64,000 nt of DNA from an uncultured Oscillospiraceae bacterium (GCA_902492895.1 CABUNG010000004.1:51401-115400), one strand, 5' to 3'. Numbered from the stretch's first letter, positions 34,503 to 43,583 are shown. The notes: a model not told the origin generated them from the letters alone. Numbers and translations are program-made.

Positions 34503-37199
34503 ATGCGGCAATTGAAAAGAAAGTCTAAAATTCGGTTTTTATCGCTTCTTACAACAGGTTTACTATACCTCTCTCTTTGCTTGAGCGCCAATGTGTATGC
34601 GGCCACTCCCAACCCGTCCGTTCCGGTTGATGCAAAAGATGAAGTGTACAAGAGCGAGCCCGTTATTGTTTCCGAAGACACGTCTCTGCGCGGCGAATAT
34701 GAGAAACACTTTCAAAAAAGCGACGGTTCATATGCCGTGGCTACATATACTATGCCGGTACATTATCAGGATGAGGCCACCGGTGGGTGGAACGAAATCG
34801 ATAATCGTCTGGTGGAATCCGTCGATAAAAACGGCGGGGTTGTCTATCGGAACCGGGACGGCCTGTTTGACGTATCCTTTGCCAGAACCCCCGGCGCGAA
34901 CCCGGCCGATCTTGTGACAATGGAGAGCGAAGGGCACACCATATCCTGGAAACTTATTTCCTCGGACAACACGATTCATAAAGTGAAATCGGCTGATTAT
35001 ACGAATAATGGTAGAGAGGATCTGGTGCTGACCGGCACCGCTGCGGAAATACTCGACATCTCTGCGGCGGATTCCGCTCCCGTGTCGAAGATGGCTGCCG
35101 AAAAAACCGTCAGCGCGCTTGTATACAACGATCTGGCGGATCAGGATACGGATGTTCGCTTTACGGTCACCCCCCTTAAGGTGAAGGAGGATTTCCTTCT
35201 CGACAAGGCGCCTAACGAAGCCATATCCTACACAACCCTGCTCTACCTGTCCGATGGGTTGACCCCAACTGTTTTGGAACATGGCGATATCTCCGTCACA
35301 GACGAAGACGGCCGGGAAATCTTCTGCATTGCGTCCCCCTATATGACCGACGCGGCGGATGAAATGAGTGCGGATATCGCGGTAGACTTTAAACAGGACG
35401 GCGACGGCTGGAGGCTGACCGTTACCCCGGACCTTGCCTGGCTGCAGGACGATGCGCGGGTCTATCCCGTGACGGTCGATCCCACCGTTTACGCTACGAA
35501 TAACGCGGCCAATACGTGGGATACCTATATCTATGAAGACTCTACCAGCAGCGGTGGACGTTCGCGGCAGGACCTCGACCGCATGTATGTCGGCAATCGG
35601 AGTTCGGCGCAAAAGAAATGCCGGGGCCTGATTAAGTTCCTGACCATGCCGACCATCAGCGGCACCATAACCGGTGCCACTCTAACCCTCACCACCCCTT
35701 CGGGTACAAGCACGTGGCAAGGAATGACCCTTTATCGGATAACCGAGGACTGGGTGTCCGAATCCGTTACATGGGCGGAGCAGCCCTATGCGTCCTTTAT
35801 ACAAAGCCAGACTGCGAACGGCGGAAAATATGTTTTTGATGTAACCACAGCCATCCGGGACATGTATCGATATAGCACGGCGGCCAGCAGCAATTACGGA
35901 TTTGAAGTGTGCTATACAAATGAGAGTATAAACGACTACAACTCGATCTGTTCGTCCGAACACGGCACCGATACCGATGTCAATTCGACAAAGCCCTATC
36001 TGGTCATCCACTACGATTACTATGCGCCTAATCCGACGCCGGGCATCGTCAGCGGAAAAAACTATTATATCCGAAGCGTAAACAGCGGCAAGTACATGGA
36101 TGTCACCAATTTCGGCGGCAATACGACGTCCGTGACTCAACACGGGTTAAATGGCGGAACCAATCAGCAGTGGCGAGTGGTATACCATGCAGAAGGATGG
36201 TACAGCTTGGCGCCCGCGCATAACCTAAACCTCCGTCTGGATGTGCCGGGCGGGAATCGCGTCAACGGACAGGATTTGTGGGTTTATAACTCGAACAACA
36301 CCTCGACGCAGCGCTGGAGGATCATACCCAATGGCGACGGCAGCTACCGGCTCATGCCCATGTGCGCTCAGCACGAAAATATGGTCATTGACGTCGACAG
36401 CGCCAGCCAGTCAAACGGCGCAGCGCTTCAGCTCTGGACCTGGGACGGCGTATCCCCCCAGATGAAGTGGTACTTTGATGATGTTGAATCAACTAAGTAT
36501 TACGGAGCTGTAACTGCACGAGGCGAAGTGGCTGTCGGAAGTAATTTGGCATTTGTTTTTAGAGTAAATTCAAGGGCAGAATATGTAATTGAAACAGCGC
36601 AACCAAATAGCTCCTATGGAACTTTAAGAGATACTTATTTAGGTTTATACTACATTAACGGCGAGGAAATTGCCTTTGATGATGATAGTGGCGTGGGTTA
36701 TTATTCTAAAATTGTAATTACTTTAAACCCGGGAGACTATATGGTAAAATTATCGGAATACGGAGGTAAGACGGAAAATGTTGCTGCTTATATTGCTATT
36801 TTTAAATCAAATGAACTGGTAGGTTATACAATCAACGGCAATATATCTGATTATGCGAATATGTGCTATGATTTTATCAAAATTGGAGATAGTACGCAGA
36901 CTTACAATTGTCTGGCTTACGCTCTGGGAATTACAAACAGATGGATGAATCCATTTGGTTCTTTAGCGAAGACAACCCAAGAAATGGGAAAAAAAGGATA
37001 CACAAAAGTTGATTCACCTACAACCAACTGTATTGTGGCTTATGGTACGGTTGACAATGTAGTACACTTTTCCCGCATTGAAAATGGTATAGTGAATGCC
37101 AAGTGCGGAGGATATGAATTATTACAGCATAGCCATTATAACGCTTATTATTCACAATCCAGTTATGGGAGCCCTGTTGCTTACTATGTCAAAAATTAG
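34503..37199 (+). CDS. Secreted modular protein: DNRLRE-type N-module, ricin-like lectin, Cys/His C-terminal domain
   Basis: An 898-residue secreted protein. A signal peptide is at residues 1-33. A beta-rich N-module starting HFQKSDGSYAVATYTMPVHY, usual in clostridial Rhs/WapA-type secreted proteins, runs to about residue 320. A DNRLRE domain (about 330-505) shows LTLTTPSG..., WVSESVTWAEQPY and the FDVTTAIRDMY end. A ricin-type lectin (about 516-660) has the NQQW, TQRW and QMKW repeats. The last 235 residues contain YNCLAYALG near residue 800 and HFSRIENG near 855, a Cys/His pair resembling DUF7689-like papain-fold domains. The DNA of this last part is clearly more AT-rich than the rest, suggesting a swapped C-terminal module. 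The ATG at 34503 has AAAGGAGG at the right distance. An adjacent gene may be its immunity partner. Confidence 0.8.
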   Translation: MRQLKRKSKIRFLSLLTTGLLYLSLCLSANVYAATPNPSVPVDAKDEVYKSEPVIVSEDTSLRGEYEKHFQKSDGSYAVATYTMPVHYQDEATGGWNEIDNRLVESVDKNGGVVYRNRDGLFDVSFARTPGANPADLVTMESEGHTISWKLISSDNTIHKVKSADYTNNGREDLVLTGTAAEILDISAADSAPVSKMAAEKTVSALVYNDLADQDTDVRFTVTPLKVKEDFLLDKAPNEAISYTTLLYLSDGLTPTVLEHGDISVTDEDGREIFCIASPYMTDAADEMSADIAVDFKQDGDGWRLTVTPDLAWLQDDARVYPVTVDPTVYATNNAANTWDTYIYEDSTSSGGRSRQDLDRMYVGNRSSAQKKCRGLIKFLTMPTISGTITGATLTLTTPSGTSTWQGMTLYRITEDWVSESVTWAEQPYASFIQSQTANGGKYVFDVTTAIRDMYRYSTAASSNYGFEVCYTNESINDYNSICSSEHGTDTDVNSTKPYLVIHYDYYAPNPTPGIVSGKNYYIRSVNSGKYMDVTNFGGNTTSVTQHGLNGGTNQQWRVVYHAEGWYSLAPAHNLNLRLDVPGGNRVNGQDLWVYNSNNTSTQRWRIIPNGDGSYRLMPMCAQHENMVIDVDSASQSNGAALQLWTWDGVSPQMKWYFDDVESTKYYGAVTARGEVAVGSNLAFVFRVNSRAEYVIETAQPNSSYGTLRDTYLGLYYINGEEIAFDDDSGVGYYSKIVITLNPGDYMVKLSEYGGKTENVAAYIAIFKSNELVGYTINGNISDYANMCYDFIKIGDSTQTYNCLAYALGITNRWMNPFGSLAKTTQEMGKKGYTKVDSPTTNCIVAYGTVDNVVHFSRIENGIVNAKCGGYELLQHSHYNAYYSQSSYGSPVAYYVKN

Positions 37200-37232
37200 T
37201 GTATATAATAATATATAAAGGAGGTATCCTCA

Positions 37233-37967
37233 ATGACAAAAACAAAGCTTTTCCGTTTCGTGTTACCTATGGCGGTGACAATGATCGTTATAACGGCGGT
37301 TTTTGTGTTTTTCATGTCAAACAGCCTCCATGTGCGGGCCAGAGAACTTGAAAGGGATTTTGCCGCTATGGAAACGAAATTAGATTCGATCGAATTGGAA
37401 CCAACCATCCTCTCTGACACACGCAGAGCCTATTCGGATCAAGCCGAAATGTTGTATCAACTGGGAATTGGAGGTGTGCCGTTATTAATGGACAGGATAT
37501 CGAATGCCCCATCCTTTACGGCCAGGGAAGCCTTCTATATGGATGGAGTATATGTGTTGTTGGCACTGGATCGAAACTCTGTTTTGAGCCAATATGCTCA
37601 AACAAATATCGATTGGTCGGACTATGACTATGTGCATCAATTGATCGTGGATTCCAAGACCCAAATACCCGCCATTCTAAACGCTGCCTTTACAACTGAA
37701 GAGAAAATTCAGAGGCTTTCTGTATATGGTGTGCTTGTCATTCCATATTTGGATGCAATATCTTTAACGGAGGATTTTACGCAATATTTCAATCAGATCA
37801 AATTACATCTGACCCCGGCCCAGAGAACGAAACTGCAATTGGGAGACACGATCCCGAATGCGGACGAGCAGCCCATGCACACCTCGCTTGATTATAAAAA
37901 CTGGATTAAGAACAATAAAAACGACTTTAAGTTGTTGATGAGCTACGTAGAAAAACTGGAGGTGTAA
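37233..37967 (+). CDS. Membrane-anchored hypothetical protein, candidate partner/immunity of the secreted protein
   Basis: A 244-residue protein with one N-terminal membrane helix (FVLPMAVTMIVITAVFVFFM) and a helical extracytoplasmic part that I do not recognise. AAAGGAGG is placed perfectly before the ATG. It starts 33 bases after the secreted modular protein and shares its AT-rich composition, unlike the GC-rich lectin part, so the C-terminal module and this gene probably arrived together. A membrane-tethered, outward-facing protein would suit protection against a toxin acting at the envelope. This is inference from position. Confidence 0.65.
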   Translation: MTKTKLFRFVLPMAVTMIVITAVFVFFMSNSLHVRARELERDFAAMETKLDSIELEPTILSDTRRAYSDQAEMLYQLGIGGVPLLMDRISNAPSFTAREAFYMDGVYVLLALDRNSVLSQYAQTNIDWSDYDYVHQLIVDSKTQIPAILNAAFTTEEKIQRLSVYGVLVIPYLDAISLTEDFTQYFNQIKLHLTPAQRTKLQLGDTIPNADEQPMHTSLDYKNWIKNNKNDFKLLMSYVEKLEV

Positions 37968-38033
37968 ATGCTCCAAGGCAATTTTATAAATAGCATTTTG
38001 ATTAAAGAGATTTCGAATTTAAATGTTAATTGA

Positions 38034-38066
38034 GAAACAAGGCTCCGCTGGGCGGAGCCTTGTTTC
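38034..38066 (+). terminator. Terminator after the candidate immunity gene
   Basis: GAAACAAGGCTCCGC/GCGGAGCCTTGTTTC stem of 15 bp with a 3-base loop; the T run is inside the 3' arm and the tail is weak. Confidence 0.65.
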
Positions 38067-38093
38067 TGGTGAGACAGATTCCACAAATACGAC

Positions 38094-38599
38094 GGAACCA
38101 ATCAGCGTTGGCGAGTGGTATACCATACAGAAGGATGGTACAGCTTGGCGCCCGCGCATAACCTAAGCCTCCGTCTGGATGTGCCGGGCGGGAATCGCGT
38201 CAACGGTCAGGATTTGTGGGTTGAGCATAAGATTGCTATTAAATTAGCCATAAATACAATCAGAGAGCAATATCCGGTCGCCTCAGACATGTTGGATCAT
38301 TATTTAGATTGTTCCGGAGAAGACTATACAATATCAGGAACCTTACACATGAAGATATAGCAGACACTTTATTTTATGTAAGACTTAACGGTGAAATTAA
38401 GTATCGTTACGCTAGTTTGGTAGCACCAAAAATCACATCAGAAAACCCTGGTTTGACCGATGCCACTTTGTTGTTGGACAAATTCAATGAACACGTAAAA
38501 GAACTTGTAAGTCATATGCTCACGGCGCACTATGACCGGCAGTCTGTCATCCGTATATCTGAATATGCAGCGCAGCAGGGAATCGAAATTGAAAAATAA
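38094..38599 (+). pseudogene. Orphan cassette: lectin fragment joined to an alternative C-terminal domain, frameshifted
   Basis: Bases 38094-38222 are almost identical to part of the ricin-like region of the gene at 34503 (around 36120-36285, with one internal gap). After the shared GTGGGTT the sequence switches to a new AT-rich domain: KIAIKLAINTIREQYPVASD, then a frame change near 38345, then HEDIADTLFYVRLNGE and onward to a TAA at 38597. Restoring one base gives a continuous domain of about 125 residues. It has no start or signal of its own. This is how displaced C-terminal cassettes of polymorphic toxins look. The new domain is not recognised. Confidence 0.65.
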
Positions 38600-38603
38600 G
38601 CAA

Positions 38604-38637
38604 GAAAAGGGCCGGGAGTTACCGGCCCTTTTCTATT
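38604..38637 (+). terminator. Bidirectional terminator
   Basis: GAAAAGGGCCGG/CCGGCCCTTTTC stem between the orphan cassette and the convergent lipoprotein gene, with T-rich tails on both sides. Confidence 0.8.
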
Positions 38638-39085
38638 TAATTCTACTGGCATGTTTAGGATACTTGCCACTTAAACATACACATATATATCCGTCTTCAT
38701 CTTCTTCTGAAAAAAACAAGTCATTTATCGTATCCTCTGTCCGAAAAGCTTTTTGGACAGGAAATTCGATAATATTGACTTTAGAGCGTTCACTCCAAAG
38801 ATCTCCAAGCATACCGTCTGTCTCATCCGCTTTGACATCAAATAGAAGATATAGGCTGGAATCCATTAAAGCAGGATCGACGCTTCCCTTTATAAAAACA
38901 GCGGATTCGGGAATATGCAAATCGTATTGTTCAGCTAATATGGAAACCAACGCATCTGAAAAGCCTTCTTTAATTTCCCTCGGCTCCATTTCTGAAAGAG
39001 CATGTTCAAAAAGTGCTGAACAGGATGTTAATAAAAGCACACTGAATAGTATCGGCAATGCTATTGATATTATTTTCTTGAGCAT
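38633..39085 (-). CDS. Hypothetical lipoprotein
   Basis: A 150-residue protein with a lipoprotein signal: basic start, hydrophobic stretch ISIALPILFSVLLL and the lipobox LTSC, giving Cys at about residue 22. The mature part is acidic and unrecognised. AAAGGTGG precedes the ATG at 39085. It is convergent with the orphan cassette; an anchored surface protein here could be an immunity factor, but nothing in the sequence proves it. Confidence 0.7.
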   Translation of the reverse strand: MLKKIISIALPILFSVLLLTSCSALFEHALSEMEPREIKEGFSDALVSILAEQYDLHIPESAVFIKGSVDPALMDSSLYLLFDVKADETDGMLGDLWSERSKVNIIEFPVQKAFRTEDTINDLFFSEEDEDGYICVCLSGKYPKHASRIK

Positions 39086-39171
39086 TTTATATCGCCACCT
39101 TTCCAATGCGATCCGTATTATATTATGCCCATTATAAATTTAATTTTTGCTAATTGCAAATCTTGTGTTGA

Positions 39172-39355
39172 CTAGGAAGCGGACGGCGTTTCATCCGGAG
39201 CCGCCTTGATGTGCTCAAGCTATGACTGGGTCAGTCGGACATGAATCTTTAGCGATTCCGTGGCCTCTAGGGCGGCTATGAATACCTGTCAGTATTGGGA
39301 AGGGTCCCGGAAATCAAAAAGTGAGGACAGCGAAGTCTGTCTCCGCACCTGCTAT
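39172..39355 (-). pseudogene. Decayed gene fragment with two in-frame stops
   Basis: One minus-strand frame reads SLFDFRDPSQY, a TGA, QVFIAALEATESLKIHVRLTQS, a TAG, and LEHIKAAPDETPSAS before the final stop at 39172. The text between the stops is protein-like and each stop is one base from a sense codon. Family not recognised. The rest of the 350-base gap holds the tRNA terminator. Confidence 0.45.
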
Positions 39356-39383
39356 AATATTCATGGCTCGACGTGGAAAACGA

Positions 39384-39428
39384 AAAAAGACCGTCTTCAA
39401 CATACAGAGTACGTTAAAGACGGTCTTA
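39384..39428 (-). terminator. Terminator of the initiator tRNA gene
   Basis: AAGACCGTCTT/AAGACGGTCTT stem and TTTTTT on the minus strand, just past the tRNA. Confidence 0.85.
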
Positions 39429-39436
39429 GGTGAACA

Positions 39437-39513
<77 letters not shown>

Positions 39514-39540
39514 ATATATGCCTTTCTGAAGTGCTTATTT

Positions 39541-39569
39541 ATTATAGCAGATAGCGCAATAAAATGCAA
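39541..39569 (-). promoter_or_regulatory. Promoter of the initiator tRNA
   Basis: TTGCAT (39564-39569), 17-base spacer, TATAAT (39541-39546) on the minus strand. The remaining bases up to 39760 show nothing else I can support. Confidence 0.8.
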
Positions 39570-39760
39570 GAGCTTTTCCCTTATTTTTTTTGCCAATCTT
39601 CAGTACCATCTTCCGTCTGATCATATCATTGTTTTTCTGCGCAGCAAATCTCTTCTCCATGGCTGGCTTGAGACCTTCGGGAATTATAATGAAAAACATA
39701 ATCTACAAAAGCGCTCCTACCAGTCAACCTATAACTAAGAGAAACAGCTCCAGATCAAAC

Positions 39761-39796
39761 ACGGCGCTCATTGTACTCGTGTACAATGAGCGCCGT
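39761..39796 (-). terminator. Hairpin after the surface-protein gene
   Basis: A perfect 16-bp inverted repeat (39761-39776 with 39781-39796) followed by GTTTGATC on the minus strand. It is 30 bases past the stop of the gene at 39826. Confidence 0.7.
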
Positions 39797-39825
39797 TGTT
39801 ATGCGTACGTTATGGCCTAGGGGGT

Positions 39826-41529
39826 TCAGCGGTCCCGATCCTGATCGTAAGGCCGCGGCGGATTCTGTCTGCGGGGCATATCGTCCCGGCCGCTGTAGAT
39901 GTCCCGGGAATTCGGATCATAATCCTGCAGTTCGTCATCCAGGCGGACAAACTCCGTCGCATCCTCTTCCATGCCGTCCGTCTCGTCCTCTTCGGAGAAC
40001 TCTTCCAGCTCTTCGTCATCCTTCGGCTTCCGAATCACAAAGAAGTAGAGCAGCAATCCGGCTCCGACAAGAAGCAGCACGCCGACCACCAGCAGGACAA
40101 TAACCAGAACGGAAACGGGGGCCCCTTTACCGGACTCGCCCAAAAAGCCCATCAGGACAAACGTCCCCATATTGTTCGTCTGGAACGTCACTGTCCCGTC
40201 CTTGATATCCACCTGCATAGGCTTAACGAGCGAACCGCCATCATAGATGGTGATCGCCATCTTATCGCTGTTTTTCATCGAGGCGGGAATCGGCAGCTGG
40301 ATCTCGACCGTGACTTTCGAGTCGGTCAGATCGACATAGCTGCCGTCCGACTGCGTCAGAAGCGACAGGTCGAATGCCACGACCTTCCGGCGGTCACTGG
40401 GATAGGCGGAAAAATCCGAATTGCCGCTGAGAGCCCCCTGGACCAGCGCCTCGGATATCACGGTATTTGAGGAACGGAGGTTGAGCATCAGCGTCCCGTT
40501 CGACGCGACCAGACTCTGGTAGGCCTCTGGGGACAGAAGCATGCGGCCCTTGGTGGCAAAATCATTCTGGGTCAGGCCGAACGCCGTGAGAACGCCCGAA
40601 TCCATGGACAGGTTGACCGCGACTCGATTGTCCACCACAGCGGTCGTACCCGCGCCGAGGATGGTCGGATACGTCACGTTTGCATCGGGTTGGGTGCTGG
40701 TGCTTGAACTGGTCGGATCCTTCGAGCCGGTCGTGATCACCGGAGAGGTAGTGGTAGAATCGCCCGATGTGGGATTGCTGCTGGTATCCCCCGAGGTCGG
40801 CGGTGAGGTCGTCGTGACCGGGGGCACGGTAAAGCCATCAAAAAAGCCCTTTTGCGTGCCCAGATAGCGGATCGTGATGCCGTTAATTGTATTACTGGAG
40901 TTCTCCGCTATGCACAGTACAGTCTTTTTGGCCTCGTCCGTGTTACCAACCGGGGTATTGGATGTCACTTGTCCCTTGGCATCGGTTATGTGTTGTTTAC
41001 CATCTTCGATGATATTGCCGATTTCCATCTTGACCGGATATCCGCTGACCGGGCGGCCGTATTCGTCCTTGAGGGTGGCCACCACCTTGCCGGCCGCATT
41101 GCGGACCAGGTTATCGAACTTCAGGGTCAAATCGCCGCCCTTGCATATATCATCAACCAGGGTCAGCTCCACGGTTTCCTGTTTAGTGCCTTCTCTCACG
41201 ATTACCTGAACCGTATCATAGAGGCCGACCCTCAGGCGATCCAGATCGATGGTGAAGGTGTCGTCCGACTGGGGTGTCGCAGTAAACTCGGTGCCGTCGA
41301 TCTTCATACCAATTACGATCACGCTGGCCCCGGCTTCCTCCTGATTCCACTTGACCGTCAGCTTGGACGCTGTTTGAGACATACTGATGATTTTGAATTC
41401 AAATTTACCGGGGGCTTCAGAGGAATCGGAGGATCCCGGATTCGAAGAGTCCTCCCCCTCAGCCAAAACAAGGCCCGACAGTGTCAAAAGCAGTGCCAGA
41501 CAAAGCAGCAGAGAACAAATCCTTTTCAT
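39826..41529 (-). CDS. Secreted surface protein with C-terminal membrane anchor
   Basis: A 567-residue exported protein. A signal peptide (MKRICSLLLCLALLLTLSGLVLA) leads into an Ig-like beta domain (about 40-140) and a domain with KDEYGRPVSGYPVKMEI, resembling Ig-like invasin/intimin repeats. A Ser/Thr/Pro linker (about 240-290) and a beta-rich domain follow. One membrane helix (SVLVIVLLVVGVLLLVGAGLL) precedes a strongly acidic cytosolic tail. AGTTGCAC with GGAG lies before the ATG at 41529. Function unknown; adhesion or wall-associated signalling are possible. Confidence 0.75.
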   Translation of the reverse strand: MKRICSLLLCLALLLTLSGLVLAEGEDSSNPGSSDSSEAPGKFEFKIISMSQTASKLTVKWNQEEAGASVIVIGMKIDGTEFTATPQSDDTFTIDLDRLRVGLYDTVQVIVREGTKQETVELTLVDDICKGGDLTLKFDNLVRNAAGKVVATLKDEYGRPVSGYPVKMEIGNIIEDGKQHITDAKGQVTSNTPVGNTDEAKKTVLCIAENSSNTINGITIRYLGTQKGFFDGFTVPPVTTTSPPTSGDTSSNPTSGDSTTTSPVITTGSKDPTSSSTSTQPDANVTYPTILGAGTTAVVDNRVAVNLSMDSGVLTAFGLTQNDFATKGRMLLSPEAYQSLVASNGTLMLNLRSSNTVISEALVQGALSGNSDFSAYPSDRRKVVAFDLSLLTQSDGSYVDLTDSKVTVEIQLPIPASMKNSDKMAITIYDGGSLVKPMQVDIKDGTVTFQTNNMGTFVLMGFLGESGKGAPVSVLVIVLLVVGVLLLVGAGLLLYFFVIRKPKDDEELEEFSEEDETDGMEEDATEFVRLDDELQDYDPNSRDIYSGRDDMPRRQNPPRPYDQDRDR

Positions 41530-41737
41530 GTGCAACTCCATTTCTCCGGTTTTTCCGTCCCGAGACGGGGACCGGCTGAATCGTTTACGGCAGGGGGTCC
41601 ATGACGTTCAGAAGAGACCGACACCCCTGACAAATTGGAAGTCAAAGATAAAATACCACATTTTCGTTCGATTGTAAACTCTTATCCCGAAATCTGCCTA
41701 AATCGTAACAAAACTGGAACAAAAAACACGCACGCCC

Positions 41738-41766
41738 TTGCTTTTCTGCCGAAAGTGGTTTATAAT
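41738..41766 (+). promoter_or_regulatory. Promoter of the Crp/Fnr-type gene
   Basis: TTGCTT (41738-41743), 17-base spacer, TATAAT (41761-41766). Confidence 0.75.
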
Positions 41767-41778
41767 ACTCTCAAAACA

Positions 41779-41794
41779 TGTCCCATATGGGACA
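41779..41794 (+). promoter_or_regulatory. Palindromic operator, probable Crp/Fnr-type autoregulatory site
   Basis: A perfect 16-base palindrome (TGTCCCAT/ATGGGACA) beginning about 12 bases after the -10 box. Bound protein at this place would block transcription. The regulator encoded immediately downstream is the natural candidate. Confidence 0.6.
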
Positions 41795-41808
41795 CTTGTG
41801 GAGGGAGC

Positions 41809-42474
41809 ATGAAAAAAACGGTGGGAGATTTTCCGGGAACCGCCCTGAAACTCCGGGATTTTTTTCTCTGGAACGGTCTTTCGGATGCAGATGCCGCTTC
41901 CGTGTTGCGGGAGCTGCCCGCTCCGGAGACCTTTGAAAAGGGGACTCTTATTTTCTCCGGGGAGCATTTCCGGCGGGCGCTCGCCATGATTCTGGCCGGG
42001 GAGGTACAGGTGTACCGGACCGAAGGAGACGGACGCCGCATCGTCATGAACCGCTTATCGTCGGGACGGGTGTTCGGCGCCGCCGCTCTCTTTGGAAACG
42101 AAGACGCCTATGCGACCGAGATCGAAGCCCTCTGCCCCACCACGCTGCTGTTCATTTCCCAGGAAACGATGTCGGCCTGCATCGCCCGCTATCCGCGGGT
42201 GGCGGAAAACTATATCCGTTTTCTCTCTGACCGCATCCGGTTTTTGAACCGGAAAATCGCCGGTTTTACCGGCGGACCGACCGGGAACCGTCTTTACCGC
42301 TACCTTCTTGAACATCGGAAGCCGGACGGATCGGTATCGGTTCCCGTGAGCATGGTCGAGCTGGCCCAGAGCCTCAATATCGGCCGTTCCAGCCTCTACC
42401 GCTCTTTCGATTCTCTGGAAAAAGACGGCTGGATCCACCGGGATGGCCGGACGATCTATATAAACGATGATTGA
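41809..42474 (+). CDS. Crp/Fnr family transcriptional regulator
   Basis: A 221-residue regulator. The cyclic-nucleotide-binding-like barrel occupies residues 20-140 (KGTLIFSGEHFRRALAMILAGEVQVYR... GRVFGAAALF). A dimerisation helix and a winged helix with VSMVELAQSLNIGRSSLYRSFDSLEKDGWI follow. The cysteines typical of FNR iron-sulfur clusters are missing. AGGGAGC lies directly before the ATG at 41809, and 58 codons of upstream frame run through the promoter. It directly precedes the ABC importer operon, which it may control. Confidence 0.9.
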   Translation: MKKTVGDFPGTALKLRDFFLWNGLSDADAASVLRELPAPETFEKGTLIFSGEHFRRALAMILAGEVQVYRTEGDGRRIVMNRLSSGRVFGAAALFGNEDAYATEIEALCPTTLLFISQETMSACIARYPRVAENYIRFLSDRIRFLNRKIAGFTGGPTGNRLYRYLLEHRKPDGSVSVPVSMVELAQSLNIGRSSLYRSFDSLEKDGWIHRDGRTIYINDD

Positions 42475-42556
42475 CCTGTCTTGCCTTTCCTATCCTCGCC
42501 TCTGCGGCGTTTTTTATATTCCTATTTTTATATTCTATTCAAAGGAGTCTTCGTCC

Positions 42557-43583
42557 ATGAAAAAAACTATCCAACAAATCCTCTCCGGCGCTGCGGCCTG
42601 CGTGTTGGCCGCCGTGCTGCTCGCGGGTTGTGCCGCCGATCCCTCCGCATCGTCGTCCGCCTCCGGATCCTCCCCGGCCTCGGCTCCGGCCAAAAGCACG
42701 GTTCGGGTCCAGACCATCAAAGGACCGACCGGCATCGGCATGGTGGGGCTGATGGACGGCCAAGGACAAGGGCACGGCGAAAAACGACTACACCTTCACC
42801 GTCGCGTCCTCGCCCGACGAGATCAGTGCCAAAATTCTGAACAACGAGGTGGATATCGCCGCCGCGCCGACCAATCTCGCTGCCGTGCTGTACAATAAAA
42901 CCGAAGGCAAGGTGACGATGCTGGCGGTCAACACCCTGGGCGTTCTCCATATCCTGGAAAACGGCGACACCGTCCAGACGGCCGCTGACCTCAGGGGAAA
43001 AACCATCTACACCACCGGCCAGGGCGCCAACCCGGAATACGTCCTGCGCCACATCCTGCAGAAAAACGGCATCGACCCCGACAAGGACGTGACCATTCAG
43101 TTCGTCCAAGAAAATGAAGAACTCGCGGCACTGCTGACTTCCGGAGAAGCCAAGGTCGCCATGGTTCCCGAACCCACCGCCACAACGGTGCTCGCGAAAA
43201 ACACCTCGATCCGCCGGGCGCTCGATATGACGGCGGAATGGGACAAAGTGGCCGACGGCCAGCTGATGATGGGCTGCGTGATCGTGCGCAATGAGTTCCT
43301 GCAGAAAAATCCGGACGCCGTCCGCGATTTTATGACCGAATACGAAGCCTCTATCCAGGGTACGAAGGACATCGACGCCGCGGCCGCTCTGTGTGAAACC
43401 TACGGTATCATCCCCAAAGCCGCCGTCGCCAAACAGGCGATTCCCGGATGCAACCTGACCTTTGTCGCCGGAGACACGATGAAAACGCAGATAAATGGGT
43501 ATTTCGCGGTTCTGTTCGCCGCCAATCCCAAATCGCTCGGAGGGAAACTGCCCGATGACGCCTTCTATTATACCGGAGCGTAA
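42557..43583 (+). pseudogene. ABC transporter substrate-binding lipoprotein (TauA/SsuA/NMT1 type), frameshifted
   Basis: Starts with a lipoprotein signal (VLAAVLLAGC) and a Ser/Ala linker, then STVRVQTIKGPTGIGMVGLMDG. Near 42756-42762 the frame breaks, and the rest continues in another frame (KDKGTAKNDYTFTVASSPDE, then NNEVDIAAAPTNLAAVLYN) to the TAA at 43581. Joined, it would be a normal binding protein of about 340 residues of the PBP2 group that binds sulfonate, nitrate or thiamine-precursor ligands. AAAGGAG precedes the ATG at 42557. The permease and ATPase downstream are intact, so this may be a recent mutation or a sequencing error. Confidence 0.8.

Noticed and set aside
39590..39820. 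76-codon plus-strand ORF
   Set aside because: No ribosome site or recognisable sequence; it runs through the hairpin that ends the surface-protein gene.
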